From CBDUVZ01 sp965370805 (GTDB taxonomy: Bacteria; Hydrothermota; Tepidihabitantia; Tepidihabitantales; Tepidihabitantaceae), in assembly GCA_965370805.1 (NCBI GenBank), contig CBDUVZ010000082.1:1-13724 (forward strand): 13,724 bases of DNA, written 5' to 3'. Below the pieces are notes generated by a model. That model saw nothing but the letters and a program-made list of their open reading frames with translations, had not been told where the DNA came from and did no database searches. Both the position numbers and the translations under genes were made by a program. This document shows positions 8,884-13,724 of this stretch, piece by piece (within the stretch, counting starts at the first letter, position 1; the number at the start of each line of letters is the position of its first letter).

Positions 8884-11117
8884 TTCCCCTGCTCCTGGCC
8901 CTCATCCTGGCCGCGCCTCCGGAAGCCGTCGACCGGATGGTCGTCCTGAACGTCGCCGCCGCGACGCAGCAGACCGACTCGCTCCTGGTGATAAGGACCG
9001 CGGGCATCAGCCAGGGCGAAATCTTCTCCCCGGTCGAGTTCCGCAGCGAAGTCGGCGAAGCCATCCGCCGGGTCTACGGGCTCGGTCTCTTCTCCCAGGT
9101 CACAGTCGATACCACGATGATTGCAGACGGTGTGAATATCCTGTTCCGGGTCCGCGAGGAACCGAAACTTGCGGGTGCCGGTTTCGTCGGCTACCGCCGG
9201 GTCCGGCTCAAGGACCTTGAGTCCCGCGTCAAGACGCACCCCGGCGAAGTCGTGACCGACAAGAAAGTGTTCGACTGGCAGCAGGAAATCCTCAAGCTGT
9301 ACAAGGAAAAGGGATTCCTGCTCGTCGAAGTCGAGCACGAAGTCTCCGAGCCGGACAGCGCCGGCCGCGTCGTTGTCACCTACCGGATCGACGAAGGCGA
9401 CCAGGTCCGCATCCGGCACATCGAACTCGTCGGGAACGAACATTTCACCGACAAGCAGATTGAGGGCAAGCTCGTCAATCGTGAGAAGGCATGGTATCGC
9501 AAAGCCCGCCTCAAGGAAGACGAGTTCGTCAAGGACCTCGACCGGATTGTCGACTTCTATAAGGAACGCGGGTTCCTCGACTGCAAGGTCGTGGATTACG
9601 GAATGACCTATGATCAGGGCTGGGCCGAAATCACCATCACGGTCGAAGAAGGGACGAAGTACTACTTCGGCGCGGTCACGTTCGACGGCGACTCGGTGAT
9701 TGCCGCCGCGGACCTGCGCAAGTTCGTCCGCTCCCGCGAAGACGCGGTCTACAACGCGAAGCTGGCCCAGGCCACGCTGGCCGACATCTACGGCGCGTAC
9801 TCGGAGGAAGGCTACATCTACGCCCAGGTCGTACCGCAGGAAGAGATGCGCGGCGACACGGTCGATATCGCCTACTCGATTGTCGAGAACGACCCGGCGC
9901 TGGTCAGGCTGGTTCACATCGAAGGCAACGAGCAGACCCACGACAAGGTAATCCGGCGCAAAATCGTATCGCTGCCCGGGTATCTGTTCAAGCGTTCCGA
10001 CGTGGTCCGAAGCCAGCGCGACATCTTCAACCTCGGCTTCTTCGAGGATATCACCCTCGACTACCGCCGCGCCGATTCGCTCGGGTCAATCGACCTCATC
10101 TACCGGGTGAAAGAAAAAGGGTTCTTCGGCACGGTCGGCGCGGGCGTCACCTACTCCGGCCCGGACGGCATCACCGGCTACATCGAGCTGCAGCAGCCCA
10201 ACCTGTTCGGTCGCGGTCAGCGGGCTTCGGTCAAGCTCGAAAAGGGCGGCAAGATAACGAACATCCAGCTCGGGTTCACCGAACCCTGGTTCCTCGACAC
10301 CCGCACTTCGGTCGGGGCCGACGTCAGCTATCTCACCCGCGTCTACGACTACTACAACAAGCAGGAGATGGGCGGCGGCGTCTCCCTCTCCCGGCCGCTC
10401 CCGCTCGACTACACCCGGGGCTTCCTCGGACTGCGGGTGACCGACGCCTACGTTCCGCCGTCCACAATCAGTTCGAGCTACGAGCCCTCCGGACCGTACA
10501 GCATCTTCCGCGACACCACGCACAAGACGGCATTCGTGCCCAGCCTGACCCTGACCCGCGACTCCCGGGACTACATCTTCAACGCCGCGTCCGGGTCCGC
10601 GGTCAGTTACTCGCTGGCCCTGTCGGTCGGCGACATCCGCTACCACCGCCACATCCTTGACGCCAGCCATTACCTGCCGCTCTTCTGGAAGTTCTCGCTG
10701 ATGGAACGGACCCGGCTCGGCTACATCACCGGCCTGTCCGCGTCCGACACCGTCCCGCTCTACGAACGGTTCTACCCGGGCGGGACCGGCCTTGACGGGA
10801 TTCGCGGCTACGGCGACCGGAGCCTCGGCCCACGCGACGGCGGCTACCTCATCGGCGGCCGGGCGATGGCGCTCTTCTCACTCGAACTCAAGCTGCGAAT
10901 CTCCCGGCAACTGGCGGTCATCGGATTCGGGGATGCCGGCAACGCCTGGAACTCCGTCAGCCAGTTCAACCTGAGCGGGCTCAAACGCGGGGCCGGCGTC
11001 GGGGTTCGAATCGAAATCCCGATGCTCGGGCTGCTCGGCTTCGACTTCGGCTACGGCTTCGACCGCGACGGCGGCGGCCGCTGGGAACCGCACTTCCAGA
11101 TTGGCCGGACCTTCTAG
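8880..11117 (+). CDS. bamA: Outer membrane protein assembly factor BamA
   Basis: The 745-residue product is the Omp85-family core of the BAM machine that folds beta-barrels into the outer membrane. After a signal peptide come five POTRA domains (about 18-95, 96-173, 175-258, 260-337 and 339-412, each ending near a strand like VTYRIDEG, ITITVEEG or IDLIYRVKEK; typical loops include IELVGNEHFTD and VHIEGNEQTHD) and a C-terminal 16-strand-type barrel. The barrel contains the GIRGY form of the conserved VRGF motif (about 640) and ends in GRTF with a terminal Phe, the classic barrel insertion signal. The GTG start overlaps the clpC stop (GTGA). Oddly, the signal peptide begins VIPLLLALILAAPP with no basic residue in its n-region; the frame stays open upstream within clpC but offers no better start. 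Five POTRAs match the proteobacterial count. It proves a diderm envelope. Confidence 0.95.
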
Positions 11118-11129
11118 CTTCCCGCGGAA

Positions 11130-11717
11130 TCAGGCCCCGACGACCCGACGGTAGAAGTTCCCGACAACTTTCAACCCGACCTCGCCCGACCGCTCCGGAT
11201 GGAACTGGACCGAATAGAACGGCCTGGTCCGGTGGCGCATCGCCTCGACCGCGCAGTAGTCGGACTCGGCCAGCACCTGCCAGCCGATCCGCTCGACCGA
11301 CTCGGGAACAAGGAACTCCTTGTGGCTCTCGAAAACCTCGATCTCGGCCGGCAGCCCCTCGAATATCCCGCCCGGTTCGAGGACCCGAACCGTACCCGGT
11401 CCTTCGTAGAACTTACGGCTGCCGATCTCCGCGCCGTGGGCAACGCCAAGCAGTTGATGGCCGAAGCAGATGCCGAAGACCGGCCGGACGAGCCGCCGGA
11501 GGAATCCGACCAGTTCCGGCGACGGCGGCTGGACAGCAAGCATCGTCGGTGAACCGGTCAGCACCACCGCGTCATAGGTCAGGTCCGAACTCCCCGGCCC
11601 CAGCTCCCGGTAGTCAACCGTCACAACCGCGGGACTGAACTCCCGCAGCAGCGCAGCGTAGCTCTCGGCCTTCGGCTTCCAGTCATCGGGATAGCAATCA
11701 ACCAGCAGCGTCTTCAT
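11130..11717 (-). CDS. Stand-alone class I glutamine amidotransferase (GMP-synthase-like domain)
   Basis: A 195-residue single-domain GATase of the COG0518 type. The catalytic triad is visible: Cys84 in FGICFGHQLLG, His173 and Glu175 in SVQFHPE; the oxyanion/backbone turn LTGSP lies at 53-57. It would hydrolyse glutamine and pass ammonia to a partner synthetase, or act on a gamma-glutamyl compound. Length resembles archaeal-type split GuaA amidotransferase subunits, but also free GATase-like proteins; PabA and TrpG usually read GICLGHQ. It starts 6 nt after the folE2 stop, without a Shine-Dalgarno, so translation is probably coupled. The partnership with folE2 hints at a folate or deazapurine link, but no synthetase partner is in the window. 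It converges with bamA, leaving 12 nt between the stops and no room for a terminator. Confidence 0.85.
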   Translation of the reverse strand: MKTLLVDCYPDDWKPKAESYAALLREFSPAVVTVDYRELGPGSSDLTYDAVVLTGSPTMLAVQPPSPELVGFLRRLVRPVFGICFGHQLLGVAHGAEIGSRKFYEGPGTVRVLEPGGIFEGLPAEIEVFESHKEFLVPESVERIGWQVLAESDYCAVEAMRHRTRPFYSVQFHPERSGEVGLKVVGNFYRRVVGA

Positions 11718-11723
11718 GCCCGG

Positions 11724-12488
11724 TCAGAACCGGCTGATGAACGCGTAGGCATCGTGATGGTGAATCGACTCGTAGCTCTCGACCCCGACCTCGAACCCGG
11801 CAACGTCCTTGTGCGCCTGCAGCCGCAGGGCCACCTTCCGCACCACGTCCTCGACAAACGCCGGGTTCTGATACGCGTGGCTCGTGACGTACTTCTCATC
11901 CTCCCGCCGGAGCAGCGAATAAACCTCGCTCGACCCGCAGTCCTCCACCAGGCCGATCAGGTCCTCAAGCCAGAGGAACCCCGACGGCTCGACCGTCACC
12001 CGGATTTCCGCCCGCTGGTTATGGCCGCCGACCCCGACCATCTCCTTCGAGCACGGGCAGAGCGTCGTCACCGGCACCGCCGCGCCGATGCGCAATCGGA
12101 ACCGGTCGGTCAGGTCCGCGGCCGCGGTGCAGCGATAATCCATCAGCCCCTTCGCCCCGGTCACCGGCGCCGCCTTCTCGACGAAGTACGGAAACTCCAT
12201 CTCCAGATGGGCCGCCTCGGCCTCCAACTGCCGCTTCACGTCCCGCAGGATTCTACCCAACTGGTGGATGTCAATCTCCCGGTGATGCCGGTTCAGAATC
12301 TCGATGAACCGGCCCATGTGCGTCCCGCGGAAATCGTGCGGCAGACTGACGTACATACTAATCCGCGCGACCGTATGCTGCTCCTGATGGGCCTTGTCCC
12401 GCAGCACGACCGGGTAGCTCAGCCCCCGGACCCCGACCTTATCAATCGGCATCCGGCGACTATCGCCGCTCTCACGGATATCAGGCAC
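11724..12488 (-). CDS. folE2: GTP cyclohydrolase I type IB (FolE2)
   Basis: A 254-residue protein with the hallmarks of COG1469/FolE2, the metal-flexible enzyme that turns GTP into 7,8-dihydroneopterin triphosphate, first step for tetrahydrofolate and for queuosine/deazapurines. Seen: VGVRGLSYPV (18-27), RGTHMGRF (54-61), the metal-ligand region TTLCPCSKEM (141-150; Cys144 and Cys146), GGHNQRA (154-160), the C-terminal VESYESIHHHDAYA (236-249) with the conserved Glu and His residues. Normal length for the family. FolE2 is unrelated in sequence to the zinc FolE, and in many bacteria it works when zinc is low; no Zur site is visible here. Start GTG at 12488 is chosen because a promoter ends 6 nt upstream, predicting a leaderless mRNA; ATG at codon 13 would discard 12 unconserved residues. 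It heads an operon with the amidotransferase. Confidence 0.95.
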   Translation of the reverse strand: MPDIRESGDSRRMPIDKVGVRGLSYPVVLRDKAHQEQHTVARISMYVSLPHDFRGTHMGRFIEILNRHHREIDIHQLGRILRDVKRQLEAEAAHLEMEFPYFVEKAAPVTGAKGLMDYRCTAAADLTDRFRLRIGAAVPVTTLCPCSKEMVGVGGHNQRAEIRVTVEPSGFLWLEDLIGLVEDCGSSEVYSLLRREDEKYVTSHAYQNPAFVEDVVRKVALRLQAHKDVAGFEVGVESYESIHHHDAYAFISRF

Positions 12489-12494
12489 GACTCA

Positions 12495-12523
12495 AGGCTA
12501 GGCCGACGCCGGCCCGCTGTCAA
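12495..12523 (-). promoter_or_regulatory. Strong candidate promoter of folE2, predicted leaderless
   Basis: Minus strand: TTGACA (12518-12523), 17-nt spacer (12501-12517), TAGCCT (12495-12500), then 6 nt to the GTG at 12488. No Shine-Dalgarno precedes the start. Confidence 0.72.
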
Positions 12524-13112
12524 GAACGCACATCAGCCCGACACCGGCCGGCGTTCCCTGTGCTCCTGGCGGTTCCCGTCTCCCGAGAGACCCTACGACT
12601 TCTGCCCTCCGGCTCCTGGCTTCTCCCGCGGTCCCATCATTCTGCATTCTGCACTCTGCACTCTGACTTCTGCCCTTATGCTCTCACATTCCGCTCGACC
12701 CAGTAGCCCCCCTGGCCGTCCGTACGCTGGTCCAAACACTCGCAGTTACAGCGGACCGACCGCGTGACGTGCCGGCGGGCGCAGCTCCGGGCGTGACTAC
12801 CGGCGTGCGGGATGGACAACCCGCGGGCCATCGGGAAGGCCTGCCGCTGGTAAAACGTAAAGGCATGAGTGACGGCTGAAAACATGGCTGTTATCCGGCA
12901 GTGGAAGATGCGCCGGCCGGCGGCCGCAGGCCGGACGCAACAACGAACGAACCGCTCGACATGGGAAAGAACACACCGGGCAGAAAACCCCGGCACCCGG
13001 CAAAAACAAACCCCGCCGCACACAAATACAACCGAATCCAGGGCTGAATGATGCGCTACGACACCTTGCATTCCGGACTCTACGGCCTGCACACTGACTT
13101 CTGCGCTCCATT
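12524..13112. other. Non-coding stretch between folE2 and the TPR gene
   Basis: The longest frame (138 codons, minus, 12676-13092) has cysteine- and arginine-rich composition, no recognisable domain and no ribosome binding site. The stretch holds a heptamer repeat (12639-12673), a GC-rich self-complementary patch (GCCGGCCGGCGGCC near 12911-12926), an A/C-rich island (about 12978-13040) and a decayed heptamer-like patch at 13064-13106 (CACACTGACTTCTGCGC). I see no RNA gene or terminator. Confidence 0.5.
12639..12673. repeat. Heptanucleotide tandem repeat, five units
   Basis: Five 7-mers in exact register: ATTCTGC, ATTCTGC, ACTCTGC, ACTCTGA, CTTCTGC, consensus (A/C)YTCTG(C/A). The same motif occurs at 170-190 inside the propeller gene (three units) and as remnants near 5668-5680 and 13090-13106. 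Confidence 0.75.
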
Positions 13113-13157
13113 GGGGACATGACCCTATCCCGTCCTCGGCATAGGGATCGTGTCCCC
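13113..13157. repeat. REP-like imperfect inverted repeat next to the TPR gene stop
   Basis: GGGGACATGACCCTAT (13113-13128) pairs with ATAGGGATCGTGTCCCC (13141-13157) with one mismatch and one bulge, around a 12-nt loop. It begins 7 nt past the TPR stop codon in minus-strand direction. No T-run follows, so it resembles a REP-type element more than an intrinsic terminator, though it could protect the 3' end of the mRNA. No transposase is present in the window. Confidence 0.6.
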
Positions 13158-13164
13158 GCCCGAC

Positions 13165-13611
13165 CTACTGCGTCCCCAACTCCTCCTCCACCTCCTGCTT
13201 CACCTCGGCGGACAGCCGCTCAAACTCCACCTCCCCCAGCCGCTCGTGCATCCGGGCAAGCAGCCGGCCGACGATGTCCTTGTTCGGCGACTTCAGTTCC
13301 TCGAAGATAGAAAACGCAATCAGCCAGTTCCGCAGCGCGGTCTTGTCGTCCTTCTCCGCCTCAGCCAGCTTGCCCAACTGGCCAAGCACTGACGCATACT
13401 CGCTCTTGGCACCCAACGCCTCGAAAGCCGCCAGCGCCTGCTCGTACATCTCCCGCGCCTTGTCATACTCGCCCTGACCAAGATGGATGCTCCCCAGTTG
13501 GTGCAGGGACTGCGCGATGCCGCTCTTGTCCCCAAGCTCCCGCTTGAGCTCCAGGCTCTGCTCGTACATCTCCCGCGCCTTGTCATACTCGCCCTGGTCA
13601 TGATGAATCAT
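13165..13611 (-). CDS. C-terminal part of a tetratricopeptide repeat protein (gene disrupted upstream)
   Basis: The 148-codon open frame begins at the first ATG after an in-frame amber codon and starts in the middle of a TPR. It covers about two and a half TPR units of the 40-residue type (SLHQLGSIHLGQGEYDKARE then MYEQALAAFEALGAKSEYAS) and a conserved-looking tail (FSIFEELKSP...LARMHERLGEVEFERL) seen in many bacterial TPR proteins whose N-terminal part holds a signalling or NTPase domain; that part would lie beyond the right edge. There is no Shine-Dalgarno at this ATG, so it is probably not an independent gene. TPRs mediate protein-protein contacts. The stop is TAG at 13165-13167. Confidence 0.65.
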   Translation of the reverse strand: MIHHDQGEYDKAREMYEQSLELKRELGDKSGIAQSLHQLGSIHLGQGEYDKAREMYEQALAAFEALGAKSEYASVLGQLGKLAEAEKDDKTALRNWLIAFSIFEELKSPNKDIVGRLLARMHERLGEVEFERLSAEVKQEVEEELGTQ

Positions 13612-13716
13612 CCCCAGTTGGTGCAGCGACTTGGCGATGCCGATCTTGTCCCCAAGCTCGCGGTTCAGATTCAGGCTCTGCTCGTACTTCTCCCGCGCCT
13701 AATCATACTCGCCCTG
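13441..13716 (-). repeat. 120-bp tandem DNA repeats encoding TPR units
   Basis: The block CTCGTACATCTCCCGCGCCT recurs at 13441, 13561 and (one change) 13681, exactly 120 bp apart, and the 36-bp blocks at 13441-13476 and 13561-13596 are identical. Such DNA identity, beyond what protein constraint needs, indicates recent duplication or gene conversion of whole 40-codon units. Confidence 0.8.
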
Positions 13717-13724
13717 CTGCTGCT
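13612..13724 (-). pseudogene. Upstream part of the TPR gene with an in-frame amber codon
   Basis: The TPR frame continues without shift to the right edge: QGEYD-stop-AREKYEQSLNLNRELGDK. At 13699-13701 the codon is TAG where both downstream copies have AAG (Lys in GEYDKARE). Against the next 120-bp copy two adjacent bases differ (GACAAG to GATTAG). TAG is used as a true stop by bamA and the YVTN propeller gene, so recoding is unlikely. Either the gene is broken or the base call is wrong. Confidence 0.6.

Noticed and set aside
12676..13092. 138-codon minus-strand open frame
   Set aside because: Cysteine/arginine-rich composition, no recognisable domain, no ribosome binding site, and it runs into the decayed repeat region.

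Overview
The window is GC-rich DNA, densely coding on both strands, from a diderm bacterium: it carries a complete BamA outer-membrane assembly gene and secreted beta-propeller proteins, one with a FlgD/Ig-like C-terminal tail. GC-rich lifestyle genes, such propellers, FlgD-like tails and stereotyped intergenic repeats together recall uncultured groups such as candidate phylum WOR-3 (Stahlbacteria) or relatives. That assignment is an inference; there is no rRNA or other marker gene here to settle it.

Layout. (1) 1-4717, minus strand: a two-gene operon for exported propeller proteins. The first gene is a YVTN/YncE-like propeller with a FlgD-like tail. Fourteen bases after its last codon comes a giant multi-propeller protein (SBBP-like, then Ig-like, Kelch-like and TolB/PD40-like parts) that runs off the left edge. 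(2) 4718-5727: about 1 kb without a convincing gene. It holds the operon promoter, a perfect 7-bp inverted repeat, a degenerate 12-bp tandem array of about 24 units, and a patchwork of short repeat modules. (3) 5728-11117, plus strand: a GNAT acetyltransferase, a ClpC-type unfoldase, and BamA whose GTG start overlaps the clpC stop. (4) 11130-12488, minus strand: type IB GTP cyclohydrolase (folE2) followed by a stand-alone class I glutamine amidotransferase. (5) 12489-13164: non-coding, with a heptamer repeat and a REP-like hairpin. (6) 13165-13724, minus strand: the 3' end of a TPR gene built from near-identical 120-bp units, interrupted by an in-frame amber codon.

Four candidate promoters share TTGAC(A/C), a 16-17 nt spacer and TAnnCT. 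Three of them lie only 6-10 nt upstream of a start codon, which predicts leaderless mRNAs for the acetyltransferase, clpC and folE2. The propeller operon instead has strong Shine-Dalgarno sites.

Most interesting observations: an apparent in-frame 243-bp insertion of repeat-bearing DNA inside the PD40 region of the large propeller gene, flanked by a 7-bp direct repeat, whose conceptual removal restores a canonical PD40 motif; the leaderless promoter set; and the 12-bp array. I did not find a clear defence system, CRISPR array or autonomous mobile element.
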